Shown piece by piece: positions 51,337-60,608 of a DNA stretch of 64,000 nt. This DNA is from Gemmatimonadota bacterium (GTDB lineage: Bacteria > JAAXHH01). The notes beneath the pieces were generated by a model that saw nothing but the letters and a program-made list of their open reading frames with translations, made no database searches and was not told the origin of the DNA. How positions within the stretch are numbered: position 1 is the stretch's first letter; every line of letters starts with the position of its first letter. Position numbers and translations under genes: made by a program. Location: positions 124,001 to 188,000 of the forward strand of contig JAPPBT010000083.1 in the NCBI GenBank assembly GCA_026702745.1. The letters run 5' to 3'.

Positions 51337-52614
51337 ATGAACGTACTTGTCGTCGGCAAGGGAGGAAGAGAACACACGCTGGCCTGGGCGCTTCGCCGGT
51401 CGGCCCTCGTGGAAGACCTGTACGCCGCTCCGGGCAATCCGGGCATTGCCGCGCTTGGAAAGTGCGTCGCCATCGCACCGGAGGACGCCCGCGGGATCGC
51501 CGGTTTTGCCCGCGAAAACGGGGTGGACCTGGTGGTGGTGGGACCCGACGGCGCACTGGAAGCCGGCGTGGTCGACGCGGTGGAAAGCCTGGGGATACGG
51601 GCCTTCGGTCCGACACGGTCGGCCGCCGAGATCGAATGGAGCAAGGTGTTCGCCAAGCAGATGATGCAGGAGGAGGGCATTCCCACGGCCGCGTTCGCGG
51701 TGTTTTCAGACGTGGACGCGGCGCGGGCGTACGTGAACGAACAGGGTGCGCCGATCGTGATCAAAGCCGACGGCCTGGCCGCCGGCAAGGGCGCGCTGGT
51801 GTGCCGGACTGTCGAGGAGGCCATGAAGGCCCTTGACGTTGTGATGACCGACAGGATGTTCGGCGATGCGGGCCGGAACGTGGTGGTGGAGGCCTTCATG
51901 GAAGGCGAGGAGGCGTCCGTATTCGCGTTGACCGATGGCGAGCGGGTTCTTCCGCTGGTCCCTTCGCAGGACCACAAGCCCATCCACGATGGCGATACAG
52001 GACCCAATACCGGTGGAATGGGCGCTTACGCACCGGCTCCGGTCATCGACGATGGCGCGATGGGAGACATCCTGGAACGGATCATCGAACCCGCGGTCCT
52101 CGGCATGAGGAAGCGCGGACGGCCTTTCAGAGGGGTGTTGTACTGCGGTATCATGATGACCGGCAAGGGCCCGATGGTGGTGGAATTCAACAGCCGGTTC
52201 GGCGATCCCGAGGCCCAGGTCATCCTGCCGCTCCTCGAAGACGATTTCGCGGAACTGGCGGTCGGGATCAGCGAGGGCAGGATGCCCGACCGGTCCCTGA
52301 CCTGGAAGCGGAAGGCCGCGACCTGTGTGGTGGTGGCCTCCGGTGGATATCCCGGGGAATACGAGAAAGGGATGGAAATAAGCGGGCTGGATCGACTGGA
52401 CGGAACGGACGATGTTTTCGCCTTCCATGCCGATACGGCCATGCGGGATGGAAACCTGGTGACCAACGGCGGCCGGATCCTGGGCGTTACGGCCCTGGCC
52501 GACGATCTCGCGGGCTCCATCGACCGGGCCTACGAGGCGGTGGACCGGGTTCGGTTCGAGAACCGGTATTTCCGAAGGGACATCGGTCAAAAGGGCCTGC
52601 GCAGGATGGCCTAG
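51337..52614 (+). CDS. purD: phosphoribosylamine-glycine ligase (PurD)
   Basis: Second enzyme of purine synthesis (EC 6.3.4.13), an ATP-grasp ligase joining glycine to phosphoribosylamine. The N-terminus VLVVGKGGREHTLAWAL, the IKADGLAAGKGALV grasp block, the HDGDTGPNTGGMGAY loop and the EFNSRFGDPEAQVILPLL metal site are all present. Length, 425 residues, is standard. It starts at an ATG with GGAGA upstream. No other pur genes are adjacent. Confidence 0.96.
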   Translation: MNVLVVGKGGREHTLAWALRRSALVEDLYAAPGNPGIAALGKCVAIAPEDARGIAGFARENGVDLVVVGPDGALEAGVVDAVESLGIRAFGPTRSAAEIEWSKVFAKQMMQEEGIPTAAFAVFSDVDAARAYVNEQGAPIVIKADGLAAGKGALVCRTVEEAMKALDVVMTDRMFGDAGRNVVVEAFMEGEEASVFALTDGERVLPLVPSQDHKPIHDGDTGPNTGGMGAYAPAPVIDDGAMGDILERIIEPAVLGMRKRGRPFRGVLYCGIMMTGKGPMVVEFNSRFGDPEAQVILPLLEDDFAELAVGISEGRMPDRSLTWKRKAATCVVVASGGYPGEYEKGMEISGLDRLDGTDDVFAFHADTAMRDGNLVTNGGRILGVTALADDLAGSIDRAYEAVDRVRFENRYFRRDIGQKGLRRMA

Positions 52615-52693
52615 GCCGGCGCGGGTTTACCGGGGAGGGGACCCGGCGTTTCCGTCGCGATGCGCGTCTGGTCGATCGAGCAATTGCGAAACC

Positions 52694-53326
52694 ATGATAG
52701 TACTGACTGTCGATCCGGTACGGCCGGACCTTACCGTACTGCAGGAGGCCGCGGGCATCGTCCGCGACGGGGGCCTCGTGGCTTTTCCGACCGAAACGGT
52801 TTACGGATTGGGCGCGGACGGAACCAATCCCTCCGCGATCCGGCGGGTCTATGAAGCCAAGGGCCGGGAAGCATCGAAGCCGATCCTGGTACTCGTCTCC
52901 CACAGGAAGGACCTGGCCCGCCTGGTCCGGTGCATCCCCGCAGGTGTCCATGCGGTGATGGACGCCTGCTGGCCCGGACCGTTGACGCTGGTCTTTCCCG
53001 CGCTGGACTGCGTGCCGCGGGAATTGCTGGGCGGTGGCTCCACGATCGGGGTCAGGCACAGCGGCGCGGCGATCGCCGGGGCCCTGTGCCAAGCGGCGGG
53101 CGGACCCGTGACCGCGCCCAGCGCCAATCGCTCCGGTGAGCCGGAACCCCTGACGGCGGAGGACGTGGCCGCCCAGTTGGGTGACCGTGTCGACCTGATA
53201 CTCGATGGAGGACGATCGCCTTCGGACCAGCCATCGACCGTGGTGGACGTATCCACCGGTACGCCGTGCCTGATCCGCGCGGGATGTACACCCTTTGACC
53301 GTGTCGAGGACGCCTGGCGGCATTGA
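52694..53326 (+). CDS. tsaC: L-threonylcarbamoyladenylate synthase (TsaC/Sua5/YrdC)
   Basis: Makes threonylcarbamoyl-AMP for the t6A37 modification of ANN-decoding tRNAs (EC 2.7.7.87). The 210 residues carry the YrdC signature: GLVAFPTETVYGLGADG, KGREASKPILVLV, CWPGPLTLVF, GVRHSG and TAPSANRSGEP. There is no C-terminal Sua5 domain, so it is the short TsaC type. It lies 79 bp downstream of purD and 51 bp upstream of an XPB-like helicase gene. Confidence 0.94.
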   Translation: MIVLTVDPVRPDLTVLQEAAGIVRDGGLVAFPTETVYGLGADGTNPSAIRRVYEAKGREASKPILVLVSHRKDLARLVRCIPAGVHAVMDACWPGPLTLVFPALDCVPRELLGGGSTIGVRHSGAAIAGALCQAAGGPVTAPSANRSGEPEPLTAEDVAAQLGDRVDLILDGGRSPSDQPSTVVDVSTGTPCLIRAGCTPFDRVEDAWRH

Positions 53327-53377
53327 GCAGCGATTGTCGCCACTGAGCGCACGCCAGACGCCGATGAGCGGCGCCGG

Positions 53378-55108
53378 ATGCATCGTACGCGCAAGCAGCT
53401 ATGCAGAACGGAACCCCCGGGGGTTTTATTGCCTGACCTGAAGAATCCATTGATCGTACAGAGCGACCGTACCATCCTCGTCGAAGTCGACCATCCGCGC
53501 TACGAGGATGCCCGGGACGCGCTCTCCCGGTTCGCGGAACTGGAAAAGTCCCCGGAGCACATCCACGTATACCGGCTGAGCCCGCTGTCCCTGTGGAACG
53601 CCGCCTCGGCCGGCCTGAACGCCGACGGCGTACTCGAATCGCTCGAAAGCCTGAGCAAGTACGAGATCCCGCAGAACATCCGGCGCGAGATTTACGATTT
53701 CATCGACCGGTACGGTCAGCTCCGGCTGCTCAAGGAAGACGGCAGGCTGATCCTCGAATCCGAGGACCCCACGCTGATCGCTGAGGTTTCCGGACTTCCA
53801 TCGGTCAAGCAGTTCCTCGCGCAGCCCCTGGACGAGCGCAGGGTGCAGGTGGGAGACCGGTTCCGGGGCCACATCAAGCAGGCGCTGATCAAGGTCGGAT
53901 TTCCCGTGGAGGACCTGGCGGGATACGTCGAAGGCGCCCCGCTGGAAATCAGCCTGCGCACCGCTGCCGGAGACCGGAAGTCCTTCAGCATGCGCGACTA
54001 CCAGCAGGACGCGGTCGGCGCGTTTCACATGAACGGAGAGCCGCAAGGAGGCAACGGGGTCATCGTGCTGCCCTGCGGCGCCGGGAAGACCATCGTGGCC
54101 CTCGGCGCGATGGCCGTGCTGAAGTGCCACACCCTCGTGCTGACGGCCAACACGGTGGCCCTGCGTCAGTGGCGGGAGGAGCTGATCGAGAAGACCTCGC
54201 TTTCGGAAGAGCATATCGGCGAATATTCGGGTGAATCAAAACAGATCCGGCCCGTGACCCTGGCCACCTACCAGATTCTGACCTACAGGAAGAGCAAAGG
54301 GGACGAATTCGAGCATTTCGGTCTCTTCGACCAGAAAGGCTGGGGCCTCATCATCTACGACGAGGTCCATTTGCTCCCCGCTCCCGTTTTCCGGTACACG
54401 GCCGAGATCCAGGCTCGGCGGCGCCTCGGGCTGACCGCGACGCTGGTCCGCGAAGACGGGCGGGAGGACGACGTCTTCAGCCTGATCGGCCCCCGCAGGT
54501 ACGACATGCCCTGGAAGCTCCTTGAGCGCCAGGGCTGGATCGCCGAGGCATACTGCCGCGAAATACGGATCGACCTGCCCGAAGCCCGGCGCATGTCCTA
54601 CGCCGTGGCCAATCGCCGCGACAAGTTCAGGATCGCCTCTGAGAACAGCCGCAAGACCGAGATCATCCGCGCCTTGCTGGAACAACACCCATCGGACCAG
54701 GTCCTGATCATCGGGCTTTACGTACGACAGCTCAAGCAGATCGCCGCGTTGTTCGATTTTCCCCTGATCACCGGCAGCACACCGCTCCAGGCCCGCCTCG
54801 ATCTGTATACCCGGTTCAGAAACAGCGAACTCAAGCGCCTCGTGGTGTCCAAGGTCGCGAATTTCGCCATCGACCTGCCGGACGCCAACGTGGCGATACA
54901 GATTTCGGGCACCTTTGGATCCCGCCAGGAGGAAGCCCAACGACTGGGCCGTATCCTCCGACCCAAGGCGGACGGTTCCGCCGCCATTTTCTATTCGCTC
55001 ATCACGCGGAACACGCTGGACCAGGACTATGCCGTGAACCGGCAGCTCTTTCTGACGGAACAGGGCTACCAGTATACCATTCACGACGTGAGCGAAGTGC
55101 GGGCTTGA
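53378..55108 (+). CDS. XPB/ERCC3-type DNA helicase
   Basis: A 576-residue SF2 helicase of the bacterial XPB group, linked to nucleotide excision repair and transcription. An N-terminal helicase-associated domain (22-140) is followed by Walker A CGAGKT (233-238), DEVH (328-331), the XPB-specific R358-E-D motif, and motif VI QRLGRILRPK. The ATG at 53378 is the first available, but a TTG at 53429 (reading LPDLKNPLIVQSD) would match the family start better. UVR-motif genes lie elsewhere in the window, but no uvrA, B or C. Confidence 0.92.
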   Translation: MHRTRKQLCRTEPPGVLLPDLKNPLIVQSDRTILVEVDHPRYEDARDALSRFAELEKSPEHIHVYRLSPLSLWNAASAGLNADGVLESLESLSKYEIPQNIRREIYDFIDRYGQLRLLKEDGRLILESEDPTLIAEVSGLPSVKQFLAQPLDERRVQVGDRFRGHIKQALIKVGFPVEDLAGYVEGAPLEISLRTAAGDRKSFSMRDYQQDAVGAFHMNGEPQGGNGVIVLPCGAGKTIVALGAMAVLKCHTLVLTANTVALRQWREELIEKTSLSEEHIGEYSGESKQIRPVTLATYQILTYRKSKGDEFEHFGLFDQKGWGLIIYDEVHLLPAPVFRYTAEIQARRRLGLTATLVREDGREDDVFSLIGPRRYDMPWKLLERQGWIAEAYCREIRIDLPEARRMSYAVANRRDKFRIASENSRKTEIIRALLEQHPSDQVLIIGLYVRQLKQIAALFDFPLITGSTPLQARLDLYTRFRNSELKRLVVSKVANFAIDLPDANVAIQISGTFGSRQEEAQRLGRILRPKADGSAAIFYSLITRNTLDQDYAVNRQLFLTEQGYQYTIHDVSEVRA

Positions 55109-55116
55109 CGGTCCGG

Positions 55117-55145
55117 TTGACACGGACGCGGCGTAGTTCTATATT
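55117..55145 (+). promoter_or_regulatory. near-consensus promoter for the ECF sigma operon
   Basis: TTGACA (55117-55122), 17-bp spacer, TATATT (55140-55145): the -35 is perfect and the -10 matches five of six. The start near 55152 leaves a GC-rich leader of about 190 nt with a T6 run (55289-55294) that could include a regulatory hairpin. Confidence 0.65.
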
Positions 55146-55344
55146 CTGAATCAGCAAAGCGTTCAGTCGATGCTGTACCGACACGACCGGTACGGCTTGA
55201 CCTGGATGGCCGGCACAGCCCGACCCGGACGGCCGGAATCCGGTACGACCCGCGTGGCCTGGCCGGACTGGTAACCGGACGCTGAGGTGTTTTTTGAAAC
55301 CGAATCCCCCGCGCGGCGTATAACGCGGTATGGGTGGACAAAAA

Positions 55345-55992
55345 ATGGCCGACAATACCTCCACAAACGCGGTGCAGGTCACCGATATCGAGTCCGGCGT
55401 TCTGGACGAGCTGACGCTGACGGACGAAGTGCTGTTCGTCCGAGTCCAGCGGGACGATATACGTGCGTTCGAGGTGATCGTCGGTAGATACCGTACCCGG
55501 TTGTACAACTGCATCTACCGCATGGTCCACAACACGGAATGCGCGGAAGACCTGGTGCAGGAGACATTTCTGCGTGTCTACCGGAACCGCCATAACTACA
55601 AGGCGATCTCCAATCTATCCACCTGGATCTATACCATCGCGCTCAATCTCGCCCGAAGCGAGTTGCGCAAGCGGAAACGCCGCCAGTTCTTCTCCCTGAA
55701 CGCTTCGCCCCACGAGAACAGCACGCGTGAAAGCATCGATCTGCCGGACACGAGTGCGGGACCCGGCGATCACCTGGAGCAGAACGAACTGGGCCGGGCG
55801 ATACAGCACGCGATCGATCAGCTGCCGGACAAATACAAGTCCGTGATCGTGCTGCGTGACATCGAGGAGCTTTCGTACGAGCAGATCGGCGAGATCCTCC
55901 GCTGTCCTACGGGAACCGTCAAGTCGCGGGTCAACCGGGGACGGCTGAGACTGCAGGAAATGTTGAGACAGTGGCAGGTAGAGCTACTTTGA
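55345..55992 (+). CDS. ECF-type RNA polymerase sigma factor
   Basis: A 215-residue sigma-70-family factor of the RpoE/ECF type. Region 2 reads FEVIVGRYRTRLYNCIYRMV followed by CAEDLVQETFLRVYRN. Region 4 reads LPDKYKSVIVLRDIEELSYE then IGEILRCPTGTVKSRVNRGR. There is no region 3. It directs transcription of a stress regulon when released from its anti-sigma factor, encoded 14 bp downstream. GGTGGA at 6-nt spacing favours ATG 55345; ATG 55330 is the alternative. Confidence 0.93.
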   Translation: MADNTSTNAVQVTDIESGVLDELTLTDEVLFVRVQRDDIRAFEVIVGRYRTRLYNCIYRMVHNTECAEDLVQETFLRVYRNRHNYKAISNLSTWIYTIALNLARSELRKRKRRQFFSLNASPHENSTRESIDLPDTSAGPGDHLEQNELGRAIQHAIDQLPDKYKSVIVLRDIEELSYEQIGEILRCPTGTVKSRVNRGRLRLQEMLRQWQVELL

Positions 55993-56006
55993 GGAGGAAG
56001 GACGTT

Positions 56007-56912
56007 TTGAATTGCAGTGGATATGAGCGGCAGATGTCGGACTACCTGGACGGTCAGTTGTCGAAGGCCGCTGAAGACGAGCTTCGATTTCACCTGAACG
56101 GATGTCCCCGGTGCCGGCTCAGGATGCAGGACATGGAAAGCGCCATGCGGGCCGTGAAGAGTCTTCCCGCCCTATCCCCCCGGCCGATGTTCGAACAACA
56201 ACTCGGCAACCTGCTGAACCGGGAAGTTGCCCGCGAGCTGTACGCCTCCTCCTGGTTGAAACGCCTATCGGCGGCCTTTACCGAACTGGGCGAACTCAGC
56301 CGGCAACGACCCGTTCAACTGGTATTCGCGACCAGCCTGATCCTGACCATAACCGTAATCGGCGGTTTCGCCTTCGTGGCCGGCCCGACGGCAAGGTCCG
56401 ATTCGCCTGCAGTTCCTGCGACGGCCTTTTCCCTGCCGACGCCCATCGAATCCGAACTTGCGCCGCCCGATCCCATTTCGCCCTTTCCCCTGGATCGGGA
56501 ACTCGCGCCACACATGGCGACAGGACCGGCAACGAACACGGAACAGGCAACAAATCCCACCACACCTGCAGCAACCAGTCTCCCATATACCACAAATCGC
56601 ATAACCGGCGACAGACCAGGCATCCTCACTGTCAGGACCATGGAGCCTATGACCCATGGGATCCGGTTCGTTACGGCGGGTACGGGCATGCGCCTCGATC
56701 CAACCCTGTTCGACGAGGCCTTCGGCCGGAACATGGTGGCCGGCGGCGATCCGGATCGACCGGCGCCGGAAGACCTGCTGCAAACCGTTGGCACCGCCGA
56801 ACTTCGCGATTCGCAGCGTGCGGCCGGCACAAACGGTGCGCCCGACGCGCCCGACGCGCCGGCGTCATCGGGCCCGACCGCTCCTCTCAAGCGTGTCCGC
56901 ATATCGTTCTGA
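56007..56912 (+). CDS. zinc-finger transmembrane anti-sigma factor
   Basis: A 301-residue anti-sigma factor. The zinc-binding ZAS motif is C3...H29-x3-C33-x2-C36 (FHLNGCPRC), which grips the sigma factor in the cytoplasm. One membrane helix lies at about 103-125, and the rest (176 residues) is a Pro/Thr-rich periplasmic domain with a short GAPDAPDAP repeat. The start is TTG at 56007 with GGAGGAAGG upstream; a GTG at 55971 would overlap the sigma gene. It would be cut by envelope proteases to release the sigma factor. Confidence 0.88.
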   Translation: MNCSGYERQMSDYLDGQLSKAAEDELRFHLNGCPRCRLRMQDMESAMRAVKSLPALSPRPMFEQQLGNLLNREVARELYASSWLKRLSAAFTELGELSRQRPVQLVFATSLILTITVIGGFAFVAGPTARSDSPAVPATAFSLPTPIESELAPPDPISPFPLDRELAPHMATGPATNTEQATNPTTPAATSLPYTTNRITGDRPGILTVRTMEPMTHGIRFVTAGTGMRLDPTLFDEAFGRNMVAGGDPDRPAPEDLLQTVGTAELRDSQRAAGTNGAPDAPDAPASSGPTAPLKRVRISF

Positions 56913-56918
56913 TCGACC

Positions 56919-58226
56919 ATGTTCGGTACTCATTCCAATCACCATCCCCGGACCGTTCGCCTCCGGCCCCTGATCTGGGCCGCACTGATGGCCTGCCTCG
57001 CACACCCGGGCGACGATCGCCGGGTCCACGCGCAGACCACACCGTACCTGCATAACCTCGAACGGGAGATCGTCAGTCTCGTCGAACGCGTGGAACCGAC
57101 GGTCGCCAGTGTGATCGTGCAGCGCAAGTTCATCAATACGGTGAACGGTCAGACCTTCACGGACTGGGAACGCTCCATCGGGACCGGCGTGGTCCTTCAC
57201 AGGGACGGGTTCATCATTACGACGGCCGGTGTCGTGGACCATGCCCACGATATCCTGGTAAACTTTCGGGATGGCAGCTACCGCCGGGGCCATCTCGTCG
57301 GGGTGGACCGGCTATCCGATATCGCCGTGATCCGCGTCGACAGCCTGGAGACCCATACCGCGCGACTGGGTAATTCCGATGACGTTCGTCCGGGGTCCTG
57401 GGTACTGGTGCTGAACAACGCCCATGGCTTTCCGTCCTCGATGACGACGGGGATTGTGAACGGATTGCGGGAAGAAGACGTCATGATCCAGGTCACCGCC
57501 GTGGTAGGTTCCGCCTACTCGGGCGGAGCGGTGTACTCCACGAACGGGCGCCTGCTCGGTCTCGTAGCCGATCCCCACCGGGTCCAGGCGTCCGGTTCGG
57601 GCAATTCCGGTACTGATGGAGGCAACGGCCTGATCGCGGTTATACCCATTAACCGCGTGAAGACCTTTGCCCGTCAGCTCATCGAATACGGCGAGATACG
57701 CCGGAGCTGGCTGGGCGTTCACGTGGAGAAAATCTGGGAAAGCGTCACCATCGGCGGCGACCGCAATATCATGTTGGGCGCCGTGGAAGGCATGGTCGTT
57801 TCAGATGTATATCCCGACAGTCCCGCCATGCAGGTCGGTCTGCGCAAGGGCGACGTGCTCCAGGCCGTGAACGGTGTCTCCATGAACCATCCCATCGTCC
57901 TGGCCGAATTCGTGACCACGCTGCCCGTGGGTACGCGGATCGAAATCAAGTACCTTCGGGAGGATGTGGAACATACGGCGCACACGGTGCTCGCGGCGCA
58001 GCCGAAACCGCTCGCCGCTCCTTCTGCTCCCCTGCTCACCGAAGAGGGTCCGGACGACCCCCGGTCCGGTGAAGATCCCCGTCTCATTCAGCAGATGATC
58101 CTGGAACACGAAAGGGAACTCGCTGCACACCGGATCAAGTTGAACCAGCTCAAGCGGTTGCTGGATGAACGCATGCGGCTGATCGGCCAGCGTTCACCGG
58201 TCCGGTCCGGAGACGATGAATTCTGA
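56919..58226 (+). CDS. HtrA-like protein with PDZ domain, catalytic His missing
   Basis: A 435-residue secreted or anchored HtrA/DegP-fold protein (hydrophobic N-terminus 17-40, S1C core 50-250, PDZ about 260-350, coiled coil 388-422). Of the triad, Asp134 (DIAVIRV) and Ser201 (SAYSGGAV) are present, but the His of the TNxHVV motif is Gly104 (TTAGVVDHA), and the oxyanion GNS reads AYS. Proteolysis is therefore unlikely. It starts 6 bp after the anti-sigma gene, so it may sense envelope damage or shield the anti-sigma factor, as RseB-like proteins do. Confidence 0.88.
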   Translation: MFGTHSNHHPRTVRLRPLIWAALMACLAHPGDDRRVHAQTTPYLHNLEREIVSLVERVEPTVASVIVQRKFINTVNGQTFTDWERSIGTGVVLHRDGFIITTAGVVDHAHDILVNFRDGSYRRGHLVGVDRLSDIAVIRVDSLETHTARLGNSDDVRPGSWVLVLNNAHGFPSSMTTGIVNGLREEDVMIQVTAVVGSAYSGGAVYSTNGRLLGLVADPHRVQASGSGNSGTDGGNGLIAVIPINRVKTFARQLIEYGEIRRSWLGVHVEKIWESVTIGGDRNIMLGAVEGMVVSDVYPDSPAMQVGLRKGDVLQAVNGVSMNHPIVLAEFVTTLPVGTRIEIKYLREDVEHTAHTVLAAQPKPLAAPSAPLLTEEGPDDPRSGEDPRLIQQMILEHERELAAHRIKLNQLKRLLDERMRLIGQRSPVRSGDDEF

Positions 58227-58444
58227 GCGATCAGTTTACCGGGACTGCCGCGTTCTCCCCGCCAAACATCCCTTGCCTGCCCGATCCACACCGGTATACA
58301 TTCACACCACACCTTGTCCACCCGCGCATTGCGATGTGCGTCAGACATTCACGGTATGTGTCAGTCAACCGCGGCCCGCATCAGCCAACCGCGGTACACG
58401 TCTAACAGCCGTGGCATCCGCAGGAAACCACCAAGGGAGTGTGC

Positions 58445-59434
58445 ATGGAACACCGAAAACTCGGCCGCACCGATACTGCGCTCAGTTTCATTGGCCTGGG
58501 CTGCGTAACGTTCGGTCGCGAGATCGACGAGGACGCTTCTGCAGCCATACTGGATGATGCGATCGAAAGAGGGATTAACTGGCTCGATACGGCGGAGGCG
58601 TACGGAGGCGGCAATGCCCGGACCTACCGGCGGGACGTGCTGAAGGTCGATGATGTGCGCGAGACCTCGGATATCATGGGTTCTTCCGAGATCATCATCG
58701 GAAAATGGTTGAAAGCGCGGGGCTGCAGGGACGACGTGGTGATCTGCTCCAAGGTGAGCAGCGGCAACCGGCCGGAGAATATCGCCCGGGCGCTCCGGGT
58801 CAGTCTCGAGCGGCTTCAGGTGGACTGCGTGGACATCTACGAGCTGCATTCTCCCGATGAAACGGTTCCCATTGCCGAAAGCCTGGCCGCGCTGGACGAG
58901 GAGGTCAGGGCCGGAAGAATCGGGACCGTTGGCTGCAGCAACTTCAACGCCGCGCAGCTCCGGGAGGCCCTGGACGCCAGCGCCAGTGAGGGCTATGCCC
59001 GCTTCGAAGTGGTCCAGCCGCCTTACAACCTGGCCGATCCGGCAGCGCAGGACGAACTGTTCCCATTGTGCCGGCGGGAGGAAGTGGGCATCACGTCCTA
59101 CAGCCCGCTCGCAGCGGGTTTCCTGGCGGGCAAATACACGCCGGACCGGAACGCCTTCCCCAGCGGCACGCGCTTCGACGTCATTCCCGGACACGCGGAC
59201 ATCTACTTCAACGACCGGAATTTCCGCAACGTGGAGCGGCTGCGGGCCCTGGCGGATACAAGGGGACTTCCCATGGTGCGCATGGCCATGGCCTGGACCA
59301 TGGGGCATCCCGATATCACGTCGGTCCTCGTCGGCGCCCGTCATGCCGGCCACCTGGACAACGCCTTCGATGCCCTCGACTTGAGGGCGGACACGGAACT
59401 GCGTGATGAAATGTCGAGTTGGCTGACGGACTGA
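58445..59434 (+). CDS. aldo/keto reductase
   Basis: A 329-residue TIM-barrel NAD(P)H oxidoreductase. The catalytic tetrad is visible as Asp (LDTAEAYGGG, with its Tyr), Lys (ICSKVS) and His (YELHSPD). Later blocks include GTVGCSNFNAAQLREAL and SYSPLAAGFLAGKYTPD. It would reduce a sugar or other carbonyl. GGGAG five bases upstream fixes the ATG at 58445 over a GTG at 58439. The M20 peptidase gene follows 48 bp later. Confidence 0.92.
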   Translation: MEHRKLGRTDTALSFIGLGCVTFGREIDEDASAAILDDAIERGINWLDTAEAYGGGNARTYRRDVLKVDDVRETSDIMGSSEIIIGKWLKARGCRDDVVICSKVSSGNRPENIARALRVSLERLQVDCVDIYELHSPDETVPIAESLAALDEEVRAGRIGTVGCSNFNAAQLREALDASASEGYARFEVVQPPYNLADPAAQDELFPLCRREEVGITSYSPLAAGFLAGKYTPDRNAFPSGTRFDVIPGHADIYFNDRNFRNVERLRALADTRGLPMVRMAMAWTMGHPDITSVLVGARHAGHLDNAFDALDLRADTELRDEMSSWLTD

Positions 59435-59482
59435 GCACAACTCGCAACGGTGCGATAACGACGATCTCGAGAGGGGGATTCC

Positions 59483-60598
59483 GTGGGGCTGGATCCAGTT
59501 GAAATGACGAAGGAATTCGTGGATGTGAAGTCCGTCAGCCGGTGGAGCAACGCCGCCATATCCGACCTGGTCGAAAACCGGATGAAGGCGTGCGGACTCG
59601 AAGTGGAACGGCTGACCTACGAGGACGAAAACGGCGAACTGAAGGTCAGCCTCGTCGGACGCAAGGGCGAAGGCGAAGGCGGCCTGGCCTTCCTGTCTCA
59701 CACGGATACGGTGCCGGGACAGGAGCAGGACTGGGACGCCTATCACGGCGTGGTCGAAGGCGACCGGTTGCTGGGCCGGGGCAGTTGCGACATGAAGGGT
59801 CCCCTGGCCTGCACCATGATCGCCGCCGCGCAGGTGGACGCGGACCGCCTGAAGAAGCCGCTGCTTGTGGTGGCGACGGCCGACGAGGAAGTAGGCGGAG
59901 GCGGCGCGCACCAGGTCGCCACGGAATCTCGTATCATGGGTGCTGTTCGCCCCACCTACGGCGTGGTGGCCGAGCCGACCAGCCTGACGCCGGTATACGC
60001 CCACAAGGGTGCGGCCCACATCGTGGTGACCGCCCTCGGCAGAGCGGCGCATACCAGCACGGGCCTGGGGGAATCCGCCAATTTCAAGATCGCCCCGTTC
60101 CTGGCCGAAATGGCCGAAATGGCGGAGCAGATCAAAAACGATGAACGGTATCAGAACGCGGAGTTCAGTCCGCCTTCCAACGGATTCAACATGGTGATCA
60201 CCGACTACGACACGAAGCAGAACGTCTCTGCGGCGCGGTCGACCTGTCACATCTGTTTCCGTACGATGCCGGACGATCACAGCGAAGAACTGGCGGACGA
60301 ACTGGTTTCGCGGGCCGAACGCTATGGCTTCGAGGTTACGAGCAGCATATCCCGCCCCTTCTACGCCGATCCTTCGAACCCCATCGTGCAACTGGCCTCC
60401 GACGTCACCGGCGGCAAGCGCCCGGAGACCGTGCCCTACGGGACCGACGCCCCCCATTTCAGGGAGCAGCTGGAGATGGTGGTCCTGGGCCCTGGCAGTA
60501 TCAAACAGGCCCACACGGTAGGCGAATACGTGGAAATACCGCAGCTCTACGAAGCGGTGGAAATCTACTCACGCATGATTCACGAAGTTTGCTTATAG
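59483..60598 (+). CDS. M20-family metallopeptidase (ArgE/DapE-like)
   Basis: A 371-residue zinc hydrolase expected to remove an acyl or aminoacyl group. Metal and catalytic residues appear in FLSHTDTVPG, GRGSCDMKGPL, TADEEVGGGG and the late YGTDAPHF/GPGSIKQAH blocks. The lid domain is at about 175-290. The GTG start has GAGGGGG upstream. It lies between an aldo/keto reductase and a DUF1080 protein, which might indicate use of a modified amino sugar, but the substrate is unknown. Confidence 0.9.
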   Translation: MGLDPVEMTKEFVDVKSVSRWSNAAISDLVENRMKACGLEVERLTYEDENGELKVSLVGRKGEGEGGLAFLSHTDTVPGQEQDWDAYHGVVEGDRLLGRGSCDMKGPLACTMIAAAQVDADRLKKPLLVVATADEEVGGGGAHQVATESRIMGAVRPTYGVVAEPTSLTPVYAHKGAAHIVVTALGRAAHTSTGLGESANFKIAPFLAEMAEMAEQIKNDERYQNAEFSPPSNGFNMVITDYDTKQNVSAARSTCHICFRTMPDDHSEELADELVSRAERYGFEVTSSISRPFYADPSNPIVQLASDVTGGKRPETVPYGTDAPHFREQLEMVVLGPGSIKQAHTVGEYVEIPQLYEAVEIYSRMIHEVCL

Positions 60599-60608
60599 GA
60601 GTCGATCC

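Noticed and set aside
52628-52654. Terminator after purD
   Set aside because: A CCGGG...CCCGG stem is present but short, and the T-run is only three bases.
58361-60514. 717-codon open frame antisense to the aldo/keto reductase and M20 peptidase genes
   Set aside because: Both plus-strand genes have complete catalytic motifs and ribosome sites; the antisense product shows no recognisable fold.
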